Part shown: in pieces, positions 44,652-53,244 of the stretch
How positions within the stretch are numbered: position 1 is the stretch's first letter
Layout of the letters: each line of letters begins with the position of its first letter
Assembly: GCA_038131795.1 (NCBI GenBank)
Contig: JAYPQE010000003.1
Span: forward strand, 62,001 to 126,000
Length of the DNA stretch: 64,000 nucleotides
Reading direction: 5' to 3'
From: Eutrophobius brisbanensis
GTDB taxonomy: Bacteria; Pseudomonadota; Gammaproteobacteria; Eutrophobiales; Eutrophobiaceae
Made by a program: the position numbers and the translations under genes
The notes under the pieces: model-generated
Seen by the model: the letters and a program-made list of their open reading frames with translations, nothing else
Told to the model about the DNA's origin: nothing
The model's database searches: none

Positions 44652-45719
44652 ATGACAAAACAGCATAGACAATCCAGTGCAGATGAAATCCAGTTATCAG
44701 AGCGCAGTCTATTCCTCTTTAAATCACTGGTCGATCACTTCATAAACGACGGCCAACCCGTTGGTTCCCGAACCCTGGCCCGGGACACGGAGCTGGACCT
44801 TAGCCCTGCTACCATAAGAAACATTATGGCAGATTTGGAAGACCTTGGGTTATTACAATCTCCCCATACGTCTGCAGGCAGAATTCCCACCGTAAAGGGT
44901 TACAGGTTATTCGTCGATAGCCTGCTGAGAATCGATAATATTGATCAAATCGACGCCAAGCATATAGCTAATGAACTTGAAAAAGAGCATGACATAAATG
45001 TATTAATGGAAAAAACATCCAATATGTTGTCTGAGATTACACACCTGGCAGGTATTGTTATGTTGCCTAAACAGAAACGCCAGGTTTTAAAACAGATTGA
45101 ATTCGTAACACTTAGCCAAAATCGCATCCTCGTTATTCTTATAATGAATGACGGCGAAATTCAGAACAGGGTTATTCATACCGCAAAGCATTATTCATCA
45201 TCAGAGTTACAGGAAGCATCCAATTTCCTGAATATGAATTTTTCAGGAAAAGATTTAAATAATATTCGTGAAGCATTATTGGCTGATCTCAACAGGATGA
45301 GAGAAGATGTCAATAAAACCATGCAGACAGCCATTGAGTTTGCCACCAGCGCGTTACAATCAGGCGAGTACAAGGGAGACTATATTCTTGCCGGTCAGAC
45401 CAATCTGATGGATTTTGCTGAACTGAGTGATGTAGAGAAACTAAAACGCTTATTTGATAGTTTTAATCAAAAAAGGGATATCCTGCACATCCTGGAGCAG
45501 GCAATAAACGCAAAAGGTGTACAAATCTTTATTGGTGAAGAATCCGGATACGATGTACTCGATAATTGCAGTGTTGTTACATCTCCCTATGATGTAGACG
45601 GCAGGATACTGGGTGTTCTGGGTGTCATTGGCCCAACAAGAATGAATTACCAGCGGGTCATTCCAATAGTGGATATTACTGCAAGGATGTTGAGTTCAGC
45701 CTTGAATTCCTCGAATTAA
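44652..45719 (+). CDS. hrcA: Heat-inducible transcription repressor HrcA
   Basis: 355 residues. N-terminal winged helix (LVDHFINDGQPVGSRTLARD, LSPATIRNIMADLEDLGLL) and C-terminal dimer/GAF-like region (IGEESGYDVLDNCSVVTSPYDVDG). Represses chaperone genes through CIRCE elements; no perfect CIRCE was found here. A partial inverted repeat, TTAACTC-N6-GAGCTAA, occurs between hrcA and grpE (about 45745-45764). First gene of a cluster with grpE, dnaK, dnaJ. Confidence 0.96.
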   Translation: MTKQHRQSSADEIQLSERSLFLFKSLVDHFINDGQPVGSRTLARDTELDLSPATIRNIMADLEDLGLLQSPHTSAGRIPTVKGYRLFVDSLLRIDNIDQIDAKHIANELEKEHDINVLMEKTSNMLSEITHLAGIVMLPKQKRQVLKQIEFVTLSQNRILVILIMNDGEIQNRVIHTAKHYSSSELQEASNFLNMNFSGKDLNNIREALLADLNRMREDVNKTMQTAIEFATSALQSGEYKGDYILAGQTNLMDFAELSDVEKLKRLFDSFNQKRDILHILEQAINAKGVQIFIGEESGYDVLDNCSVVTSPYDVDGRILGVLGVIGPTRMNYQRVIPIVDITARMLSSALNSSN

Positions 45720-45800
45720 CCTATACATTTCTCTTTCTATAGATTAACTCTAAAATGAGCTAAACAGGCTTTGCTAATAATTGAAGGTAAATAAATCACA

Positions 45801-46400
45801 ATGTCAGAAGAAAAACAAAAATCAGAAGATAAAACCAGTGTTGAGGATACGGAATCTCAGGCAAGTAACAATGCCAATGATTCTGAAACAGTTGAGACAG
45901 ATACAATTGAAATTACAGAAGGTGAAGCCAATTCCATTGAGGAACAGTTACGTGTAGATCTTGAGGTGGCGATGAAGAAAGCTGAAGAAAATCTTGAGCT
46001 TGCCCAACGTACCCAGGCAGATATGGAAAATCTACGAAAACGCACGTCTCGCGATATTGAAAACGCCCATAAGTTTGCACTTGAGAAATTTGTAAATGAA
46101 TTATTACCAGTAATTGACAGCCTTGTACTGGGTATTCAAGCGTCAGAATCAGCCAGCGATTCGGATAGTATGGTGGAAGGAATGAACCTGACATTAAAGA
46201 AATTCACAGATACCCTGGAAAAATTTGGAGTTGAGGTCATTGATCCCCAGGGTGAAAAATTTAACCCCGACCGACATGATGCCGTTTCCATGGCGGAATC
46301 AGATGAGTATGAATCTGGAAACATCATGTCAGTATTGCAAAAGGGTTATGAGCTCAATGGCAGATTAATCCGTCCGGCTATGGTAGTAGTAGTAAAATAA
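45801..46400 (+). CDS. grpE: Nucleotide exchange factor GrpE
   Basis: 199 residues. Acidic, disordered N-terminus (1-50), long dimerising helix (RTQADMENLRKRTSRDIENAHKFA) and C-terminal beta domain (NPDRHDAVSM, VLQKGYELNGRLIRPAMV). Releases ADP from DnaK. Confidence 0.97.
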   Translation: MSEEKQKSEDKTSVEDTESQASNNANDSETVETDTIEITEGEANSIEEQLRVDLEVAMKKAEENLELAQRTQADMENLRKRTSRDIENAHKFALEKFVNELLPVIDSLVLGIQASESASDSDSMVEGMNLTLKKFTDTLEKFGVEVIDPQGEKFNPDRHDAVSMAESDEYESGNIMSVLQKGYELNGRLIRPAMVVVVK

Positions 46401-46420
46401 CGCTATAAAAGCGTGTATTT

Positions 46421-46440
46421 CCTGCATTTTGCAGGGTTTT
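46421..46440 (+). terminator. Terminator after grpE
   Basis: Short 6-bp stem CCTGCA/TGCAGG with a 3-nt loop and a following TTTT, 21 bp past grpE. It may partly separate hrcA-grpE from dnaK-dnaJ. Confidence 0.55.
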
Positions 46441-46463
46441 CAGCAATAAATATCATATACCAC

Positions 46464-46492
46464 CTTGAAATATTACCCCGGTGTCCTCATAT
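46464..46492 (+). promoter_or_regulatory. Sigma-32-type heat-shock promoter of dnaK
   Basis: CTTGAAA (46464-46470), 14 bp, then CCTCATAT (46485-46492), close to the sigma-32 pattern CTTGAAA-N11-16-CCCCATnT. It lies 70 bp before dnaK. With hrcA also present, dual control of the chaperones is plausible. Confidence 0.65.
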
Positions 46493-46561
46493 AGATACCA
46501 GAACGGATTTATAAAAAACACAATTATTTCAAATAGTTAAAAATTTCTGGAGAATGTAGCA

Positions 46562-48493
46562 ATGGCAAAGATTATCGGAATCGACCTTGGAACCACCAAT
46601 TCCTGTGTTGCGGTACTGGAAGGCGGTACAGCCAAGGTAATTGAAAATAGCGAAGGCGGCAGGACTACACCTTCAATTGTTGCCTTTACGGCAGAGGATG
46701 AAGTGCTGGTAGGTCAGTCTGCTAAACGACAATCTGTTACCAATCCAGAGAGCACCCTGTTTGCCGTAAAGCGGTTGATAGGACGTCGATTTGATGACGA
46801 TGTTGTACAGAAAGATATCAACATGGTCCCGTATAAGATCATCAAGGCCGAAAACGGTGATGCCTGGGTAGAAGCCAAGGGTAAAAAAATGGCCCCGCCC
46901 GAAGTATCTGCGCGGGTACTCATGAAGATGAAAAAGACCGCAGAAGATTACCTTGGTGAAGAAATTAAGGAAGCTGTCATTACGGTTCCTGCCTATTTTA
47001 ATGATTCTCAACGCCAGGCTACAAAAGATGCAGGACGTATTGCTGGCCTGGATGTCAGGCGAATAATCAATGAGCCTACCGCGGCAGCACTTGCCTATGG
47101 TATGGATAAGAAGCAGGGTGATGCCAAAATTGCTGTTTATGATCTGGGTGGTGGTACATTTGATATATCGATCATTGAAATTGCAGAAGTAGATGGAGAG
47201 CATCAGTTTGAAGTGCTTTCCACAAATGGCGATACCTTCCTGGGTGGAGAGGACTTTGATTTACGTATAATCGATTATCTTTGCGAGGAGTTCAAGAAAG
47301 AGCACGGTATAGACCTGCATAATGATCCACTTGCCCTGCAAAGACTCAAGGAAACTGCTGAAAAGGCCAAGATAGAGCTCTCATCGAGCACACAGACTGA
47401 TATCAATCTGCCTTACATTACTGCAGATTCCTCTGGCCCTAAACATATGAACATTAAACTCTCACGGGCAAAACTGGAATCACTGGTCGAAAAATTGATC
47501 GAAAGAACAATCGAACCCTGTCAGGTAGCATTAAAAGATGCCGGCCTGGATAAATCAGAAATTACGGATGTGATTCTGGTGGGTGGTCAGACCCGTATGC
47601 CCAAGGTACAGGAGACAGTATCAAAGATATTTGGCAAAGACCCCAGAAAAGACGTGAATCCCGATGAAGCAGTTGCTTCAGGTGCGGCAATTCAGGCAGG
47701 TGTGCTTGGTGGTGATGTGAAGGATGTACTGTTACTTGACGTTACCCCCTTATCACTTGGTATTGAGACATTGGGCGGTGTAATGACCAAATTAATTGAA
47801 AAGAACACCACCATCCCCACCAAGGCCCAACAGGTATTTTCTACTGCTGAGGACAATCAGACGGCAGTGACTGTACATGTATTACAGGGTGAAAGGGAAA
47901 TAGCTTCGGGTAACAAGTCTCTGGGACGTTTTGATTTATCTGATATTCCGCCGGCGCCAAGAGGTGTGCCGCAAATTGAGGTGGCATTCAATATTGATGC
48001 AAATGGTATCCTGAATGTGTCAGCCAAGGACAAGGCCACCGGTAAGGAACAGTCTATTGTTATCAAGGCATCCAGTGGGTTATCTGATGAAGAAATAGAC
48101 AAGATGGTCAAGGACGCCGAAGCCCATGCCGAAGAGGACAGGATTGCCAAAGAAATGGTGGAAACAAGGAATATGGCAGAGAACATGGTCCATGCTACCC
48201 GTAAATCACTTGAAGAGCTTGGCGATAAGGTTGAGGAAAACGAAAAAGCAGATATTGAGTCTGCGATTAAAGATGTAGAGGAAGCCCTTAAGGGTGATGA
48301 CAAGTCTGAGATAGAAGAAAAAACCAAGAAGCTCACAGAGGTTGCAGGTAAACTGGCGGAAAAGGCCTATCAGGCCTCAGCCGACGGGCAACCTGGTGCA
48401 GAGGCGGCAGGTGGCGATGAACCACAAAATAAACAATCTGATGATGATGTTGTCGATGCAGAGTTTGAGGAAGTTGATGACGCTAAAAAATAA
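46562..48493 (+). CDS. dnaK: Molecular chaperone DnaK (Hsp70)
   Basis: 643 residues. ATPase domain with IDLGTTNSCVAV (6-17), AVITVPAYFNDSQRQATKDAG and YDLGGGTFDISI; substrate domain from about residue 390; lid helices rich in Glu/Lys; C-terminal VVDAEFEEVDD typical of DnaK. Works with DnaJ and GrpE. Ribosome site GGAG precedes the ATG. The stop codon lies in a 26-bp perfect palindrome. Confidence 0.99.
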   Translation: MAKIIGIDLGTTNSCVAVLEGGTAKVIENSEGGRTTPSIVAFTAEDEVLVGQSAKRQSVTNPESTLFAVKRLIGRRFDDDVVQKDINMVPYKIIKAENGDAWVEAKGKKMAPPEVSARVLMKMKKTAEDYLGEEIKEAVITVPAYFNDSQRQATKDAGRIAGLDVRRIINEPTAAALAYGMDKKQGDAKIAVYDLGGGTFDISIIEIAEVDGEHQFEVLSTNGDTFLGGEDFDLRIIDYLCEEFKKEHGIDLHNDPLALQRLKETAEKAKIELSSSTQTDINLPYITADSSGPKHMNIKLSRAKLESLVEKLIERTIEPCQVALKDAGLDKSEITDVILVGGQTRMPKVQETVSKIFGKDPRKDVNPDEAVASGAAIQAGVLGGDVKDVLLLDVTPLSLGIETLGGVMTKLIEKNTTIPTKAQQVFSTAEDNQTAVTVHVLQGEREIASGNKSLGRFDLSDIPPAPRGVPQIEVAFNIDANGILNVSAKDKATGKEQSIVIKASSGLSDEEIDKMVKDAEAHAEEDRIAKEMVETRNMAENMVHATRKSLEELGDKVEENEKADIESAIKDVEEALKGDDKSEIEEKTKKLTEVAGKLAEKAYQASADGQPGAEAAGGDEPQNKQSDDDVVDAEFEEVDDAKK

Positions 48494-48506
48494 TTATTTT
48501 TTAGCG
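48481..48506. repeat. Perfect AT-rich palindrome spanning the dnaK stop codon
   Basis: 13-bp arms with CGCT/AGCG ends and an A/T-rich core; the TAA of dnaK (48491-48493) sits near its centre. As RNA it would form a hairpin at the end of translation, possibly acting as a weak terminator or stability element. Confidence 0.6.
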
Positions 48507-48533
48507 TAACGAGTAGTTAAAAAACTGATAATA

Positions 48534-48560
48534 AAGCCCGGGTAATGCCTTCCCGGGCTT
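48534..48560 (+). terminator. Hairpin between dnaK and dnaJ
   Basis: AAGCCCGGG (48534-48542) and CCCGGGCTT (48552-48560) form a perfect 9-bp stem with a 9-nt loop, 37 bp before dnaJ. It lacks a long T run, so it may be a partial terminator that lowers DnaJ relative to DnaK. Confidence 0.6.
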
Positions 48561-48596
48561 ATTACGTATAAAAGGAACACAGGCAGGAATAAGCAT

Positions 48597-49724
48597 ATGT
48601 CATCCAAGCGCGATTATTATGATGTTCTCGGTGTCTCCAAGAATGCATCCGAGGCAGAATTAAAAAAAGCCTACCGTCGATTGGCGATGAAATATCACCC
48701 CGATCGAAACTCCGGTGATGCCGATGCTGAGAATAAATTTAAAGAGGCAAAAGAAGCCTATGATATTTTGTCTGATGAACAAAAAAGGGCTGCGTATGAT
48801 CAATTTGGTCATCAGGGGGTAGAGGGAAGTTTCGCGGGCGGGCATGCCCATGCCGGTGGTTTTGGCGATATTTTTGACAGTGTTTTTGGAGATATTTTTG
48901 GTGGTGGCCGAGGTGGTGGTGAACGTGTATACCGCGGAGCTGACCTTCGGTATGACCTGGATTTGAGCCTTGAAGAAGCCATTAACGGTACAACAACCAA
49001 GATTCGTGTAGGAAAGCTTGCGGCCTGTTCTGTATGTAATGGTAGTGGTGCCAAAAAAGGATCCTCACCTGCAAATTGCCCAACCTGTGATGGGATGGGG
49101 CAGGTGAGGATGCAACAGGGATTCTTTTCCATTCAACAGACCTGTCCTCAGTGCCGGGGGAAGGGCCAGATCATTTCCGATCCCTGTGGTACCTGTAGTG
49201 GTCAGGGTAGAGTCAGAGACAACAAGACCATCTCGGTCAAAATCCCACCCGGCGTGGATACCGGCGACAGGGTGAGGTTAACAGGTGAAGGTGAAGCCGG
49301 TGAAAAGGGTGGACCGGCAGGAGATCTATATGTCCATGTAATTGTCAGAGACCATCCTATCTTCACCCGTGAAGCTACAAACTTGCATTGTAATGTGCCC
49401 ATCAGTTTTACCATGGCTGCTCTTGGGGGTGACATTGAGGTTCCAACCCTGAATGGTCGGGTCAATCTTAAAATTCCACCTGAGACGCAAACAGGAAAAT
49501 TGTTCCGCCTACGAGGCAAGGGAGTTCGATCTGTCCGGTCATCCAGTACCGGAGATTTACTCTGCAAGGTTGTGGTGGAAACACCTGTAAAATTGGATAA
49601 AAAACAAAAAGAATTACTGGAAGAGCTGGAGCAATCTATGGCCAGTGACGGCAAACACCATAGTCCAAAATCCAAATCCTGGCTGGATGGTGTAAAAGAT
49701 TTTTTTGATAATCTTACGCCATAA
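48597..49724 (+). CDS. dnaJ: Chaperone DnaJ (Hsp40)
   Basis: 375 residues. J domain with HPD in KYHPDRNSGD, Gly/Phe region (80-110), four CxxCxGxG zinc repeats starting CSVCNGSGA, CPTCDGMG, CPQCRGKG, CGTCSGQG, and C-terminal substrate domains. Stimulates DnaK. Confidence 0.98.
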   Translation: MSSKRDYYDVLGVSKNASEAELKKAYRRLAMKYHPDRNSGDADAENKFKEAKEAYDILSDEQKRAAYDQFGHQGVEGSFAGGHAHAGGFGDIFDSVFGDIFGGGRGGGERVYRGADLRYDLDLSLEEAINGTTTKIRVGKLAACSVCNGSGAKKGSSPANCPTCDGMGQVRMQQGFFSIQQTCPQCRGKGQIISDPCGTCSGQGRVRDNKTISVKIPPGVDTGDRVRLTGEGEAGEKGGPAGDLYVHVIVRDHPIFTREATNLHCNVPISFTMAALGGDIEVPTLNGRVNLKIPPETQTGKLFRLRGKGVRSVRSSSTGDLLCKVVVETPVKLDKKQKELLEELEQSMASDGKHHSPKSKSWLDGVKDFFDNLTP

Positions 49725-49850
49725 GTAAAAATATTTTTTTCGGTTGTCAGGTCGAATATTTAACTCTTGAAGATATTTCCTCTGATTGTGTAACAACTCA
49801 TTACAGAGTTATATATACTTAAATATGTCTATTGAAATAAAGGGACAGTT

Positions 49851-50657
49851 ATGACAACAAGAATTGCAGTATGTGGTGCCGCTGGCAGGATGGGACGGAC
49901 GATCATAGAGACTTGTTTTGAGACAGAAAATGTCGATGTGACAGCAGCCATCGAGCACAGTGGCTCAAAGCATTTGGGAGAAGACTGTGGTGTACTGGCA
50001 GGTATCGGGGCAAATGGGGTCAAAATTGTATCTGATATTTCAACTGTGCTGGATGATTTCGACGTCATTATCGATTTTACGTTACCAGATGCCACTATAA
50101 ATAATGTTCAACAATGTGTATCTGCGGGTAAGTCAATGGTTATTGGGACTACCGGCCTGAATGATGAACAGAAAGAAACGATCTCAGATGCCAGTAAGTA
50201 CATAGGAATTGTTTATGCTCCTAACATGAGTATTGGGGTAAACCTGTGTTTTAAACTGGTTGAGCTGGCAGCAGGGATCATTGGCGAACAGTCGGATATA
50301 GAGATCATTGAAGCACATCACCGAATGAAGAAAGACGCCCCGTCAGGTACAGCTGTCAGGTTAGGAGAGATTATTGCAGACAGGTTAGGTCGCGATCTGA
50401 AAGAATGTGCTGTCTATGGCAGGGAGGGTAATACTGGCGAGAGAGACAGGAATACAATTGGGTTTGAAACCATACGTGCCGGTGATATTGTCGGTGATCA
50501 TACTGTGTTATTTGCATCCCAGGGGGAACGGGTCGAGATAACCCATAAGGCATCCAGCAGAAGGACATTCTCCTCTGGTGCGGTACTGGCTGCAGACTGG
50601 ATCCTCAGTAAAAAATCCGGGTTATTTGATATGCAGGATGTACTGGGATTGAGATAA
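49851..50657 (+). CDS. dapB: 4-hydroxy-tetrahydrodipicolinate reductase DapB
   Basis: 268 residues. Lysine/diaminopimelate synthesis. Rossmann motif VCGAAGRMGRTII (6-18); substrate loop EAHHRMKKDAPSGTA (about 155-169) with catalytic His-His. Follows dnaJ as in Pseudomonas-like gene orders; an unassigned short inverted repeat AACTC/GAGTT lies upstream (about 49794). Confidence 0.97.
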   Translation: MTTRIAVCGAAGRMGRTIIETCFETENVDVTAAIEHSGSKHLGEDCGVLAGIGANGVKIVSDISTVLDDFDVIIDFTLPDATINNVQQCVSAGKSMVIGTTGLNDEQKETISDASKYIGIVYAPNMSIGVNLCFKLVELAAGIIGEQSDIEIIEAHHRMKKDAPSGTAVRLGEIIADRLGRDLKECAVYGREGNTGERDRNTIGFETIRAGDIVGDHTVLFASQGERVEITHKASSRRTFSSGAVLAADWILSKKSGLFDMQDVLGLR

Positions 50658-50678
50658 GGCAATTATCAGGGCCAGCTG

Positions 50679-51086
50679 ATGTATAACAAAATTCCACATA
50701 TCAAGTCGCTTATGACACCATTACCATATTCAATCAATAGCGATGCGACGGTATTAGATGCCCGTGACTATATGGACGAGCATAAAATACATCATCTCCC
50801 GGTGGTCAAAGACGACAAAATTACCGGCATACTTAATAACCGTGATTTAGATTCCCCAGTCGTTAAAAATATTAATGAAATAAAAATTGAACCACCGCAA
50901 CTATTTGATCTGAATGAACGGCTGGATATTGTCCTGGAGAAGATGGCGGACAGTCATATAGACACCGTCCTGGTAACAAAAAATGCCAAGCTGGTAGGAA
51001 TTTTTACCTACACTGATGCCTATAGACATTTTGCTGCGTATTTACGTGAAGAATTTTGGCCTCATAGCGGCGATGATGCTGCTTGA
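50679..51086 (+). CDS. Two-CBS-domain protein
   Basis: 135 residues made of a CBS pair (MTPLPYSINSDATVLDARDYMDEHKIHHLPVV; LNERLDIVLEKMADSHIDTVLVTKNAKLVGIFTYTD). CBS pairs bind adenosine nucleotides and sense energy state. It is 21 bp after dapB, likely cotranscribed. Target unknown. Confidence 0.9.
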   Translation: MYNKIPHIKSLMTPLPYSINSDATVLDARDYMDEHKIHHLPVVKDDKITGILNNRDLDSPVVKNINEIKIEPPQLFDLNERLDIVLEKMADSHIDTVLVTKNAKLVGIFTYTDAYRHFAAYLREEFWPHSGDDAA

Positions 51087-51098
51087 GTCCCGGTGAGT

Positions 51099-51644
51099 TT
51101 AGTAATCCTGTTGTATCCGATCCTCCAGTCGTTCAACCCAGAAACCCCTGTCTATAAAATAGTATGCCACCACCATACGGTGAGCATTAAAAAACTGGTT
51201 TAATTCCATTTCTTCAAGATCACCGTCCACTCTGGTCAGATGCCAGCCGACGTTGGGGTCACCTATCAGGTTACCTGGCAAAATACCCTGGTTGTCTGTT
51301 TCGTGGATTTTTTGCAGGTTGGACATTTTTAAAACAGTTTTGGATGGTTTATACCACTCACCAGATTCTATGGTAATTTCTGAACGTGTTACGTGTATAT
51401 ATTCCTGACGCACAGAGGGAATAATTAAAACCGGAATAACCAGTGATACCACAAAGGTGGCCATAGCTGCTTTACCCGGACGACTGGAGCGCCAGATCAA
51501 CCAGCAGATCAAACTGGTAGCACCTATAAAACAGAAAATTGCACCCCACATCATGACCCTGTCTTTGGTGCTGGCGACCAGCATACTGCCATCGGGTCCA
51601 ATGGAGATACTCGCCGCATAAAATTTATGTAACAATGATTCCAT
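51099..51644 (-). CDS. Membrane protein of unknown function, PH-like C-terminus
   Basis: 181 residues. Two hydrophobic helices (about 31-50 and 58-77) are followed by a soluble region of short beta strands ('IHVTRSEITIESGEWYKP') that resembles bacterial PH-like domains. It converges on the CBS gene and is divergent from the patatin gene. No specific family recognised. Confidence 0.6.
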   Translation of the reverse strand: MESLLHKFYAASISIGPDGSMLVASTKDRVMMWGAIFCFIGATSLICWLIWRSSRPGKAAMATFVVSLVIPVLIIPSVRQEYIHVTRSEITIESGEWYKPSKTVLKMSNLQKIHETDNQGILPGNLIGDPNVGWHLTRVDGDLEEMELNQFFNAHRMVVAYYFIDRGFWVERLEDRIQQDY

Positions 51645-51715
51645 CAGATACTCAAGTAATTACCTATAGACAACAATACCAGATTTAATAATATTTGTGA
51701 TAATGCCCAAAAAAT

Positions 51716-52867
51716 ATGGCAAAAAATAACGATATTAATAAGGACCTTGGTCTGGTGATGAGTGGTGGAGGTGCCAGGGCGGCATACCAGGTAGGTTTTT
51801 TAAGGGCATTATCCAGGCATTATCCTGACGTCTGCTTTCCCTATATTACCGGTGTCTCATCTGGTGCAATTAATGCCGCATTTATTGCCAATGAGTCGGG
51901 CAATCTAAACGAGAAGATAGACCGTTTGGTGGACATCTGGAGTAATTTGACCATTGATCATGTTTTTCGTGTTGATTCGGCTTCAATATTGACCCATGTC
52001 GTTCGCTGGGGTTTGAGGTTGGTCCTTGGTGGCGCATCCAATGCTATAGAAACACGAAGTCTGGTGGATACAGAACCCTTAAGGCAACTAATGGAAAGTA
52101 TCCTCAAACCAGAAAATGGCATCCTTAAGGGTATCGATAAAAATATCGAAGCCGGAAAACTACAGGCCATTGCCATTACCGCATCCAGTTATACCACGGG
52201 TCAATCCATCTCATGGGTCCATGGAAAAGAAATAGCGGAATGGGAGAGAGGGCACAGGAAGAGTCATATCTCAGATTTAACGATAGACCATATTATGGCA
52301 TCTACCTCATTACCTATGCTGTTTCCATCTGTCTATGTGGATGGTAGTTGGTATGGTGATGGTGGAATACGGCTTACGGCACCGCTTGCACCCGCCATTC
52401 ATATGGGGGCAAAAAAACTGCTGGCGATTTCAACGCGTCATATTTACCCACAGCGAAATGAATTGACAGCAAAGCTGGACGATTACCCATCACCAGCAAA
52501 AGTCATGGGTGCCATGTATAGCGCTATTTTTCTGGACGTATTCGATAACGATGCTCTAAGACTGGACAGGATTAATCATTTACTGGATGACTGTAAAGGC
52601 AGTAACCCGGAAAGTCTTGAACCGATTAAATTATTATTACTCAGGCCATCCGAGGACCTGGGTGACCTCGCCGCTCAGTATGAACCCCAATTGCCCCGTG
52701 CTTTTCGATTTATGACCAGGGGCTGGGGTACCCAGGAATATCAATCCACGGATATGCTTAGTTTAGTCATGTTCCAATCAGATTATCTGCAGCATCTTAT
52801 TCGTATGGGAGAACAGGATGCCGAAGCCAGGATGGATGAAATTACTGATTTTCTCCATAGTCATTAA
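51716..52867 (+). CDS. Patatin-like phospholipase
   Basis: 383 residues. Oxyanion loop SGGGARAAYQVGFLRAL (about 16-32), nucleophile elbow GVSSGA with Ser in GxSxG (about 44-49), and catalytic Asp in YGDGGIR. Cleaves acyl chains from lipids; no signal peptide, so it is cytoplasmic or membrane-associated. Compared with YchK/RssA types it is longer at the C-terminus. Confidence 0.9.
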   Translation: MAKNNDINKDLGLVMSGGGARAAYQVGFLRALSRHYPDVCFPYITGVSSGAINAAFIANESGNLNEKIDRLVDIWSNLTIDHVFRVDSASILTHVVRWGLRLVLGGASNAIETRSLVDTEPLRQLMESILKPENGILKGIDKNIEAGKLQAIAITASSYTTGQSISWVHGKEIAEWERGHRKSHISDLTIDHIMASTSLPMLFPSVYVDGSWYGDGGIRLTAPLAPAIHMGAKKLLAISTRHIYPQRNELTAKLDDYPSPAKVMGAMYSAIFLDVFDNDALRLDRINHLLDDCKGSNPESLEPIKLLLLRPSEDLGDLAAQYEPQLPRAFRFMTRGWGTQEYQSTDMLSLVMFQSDYLQHLIRMGEQDAEARMDEITDFLHSH

Positions 52868-52905
52868 CAATTGAAGTGATTTATGTATTGTAATATAAAC
52901 GTTAT

Positions 52906-53238
52906 ATGGAATTTTCAAAATATAAAAATAACGGCTTTTATGATGAATTATTAACCAGTGACCTGAGAGCCAGGCGGGGCATAGGGGAATTTATTAAATT
53001 TCTCAAGCGCATAAAACCGGAAAATCTCTATCAGAGGCGTATAGAAGCTGAACTCGCAATCAGAACCATGGGAATTACCTTCACAGTTTACAGTGAGGGC
53101 GAAAATATTGACCGGGAATGGCCTTGTGACATCATTCCCAGAATAATACTCAAGCAAGAGTGGGAAAGGATTGAAAAAGGGCTTGAACAAAGACTTATGG
53201 CCTTAAACCATTTTATTCAGGATATTTATAATGATTAA
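52906..53238 (+). pseudogene. Truncated circularly permuted ATP-grasp protein (N-terminal ~110 residues)
   Basis: 110 residues matching the N-terminus of circularly permuted type 2 ATP-grasp proteins (normally about 470-480 residues): 'YDELLTSD', 'GITFTVYSEGENIDREWPCDIIPRII', 'EWERIEKGLEQRLMALNHFIQDIYND'. It stops exactly where the ATP-grasp core should begin, and the next bases belong to the convergent xdhC gene. No continuing homology was seen in other frames. It is a deletion remnant, or less likely a domain-only protein. Confidence 0.65.
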
Positions 53239-53244
53239 TAAATT

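Noticed and set aside
45745..45764. CIRCE element between hrcA and grpE
   Set aside because: The inverted repeat lacks the TTAGCACTC-N9-GAGTGCTAA arms and spacing, so it is not called CIRCE.
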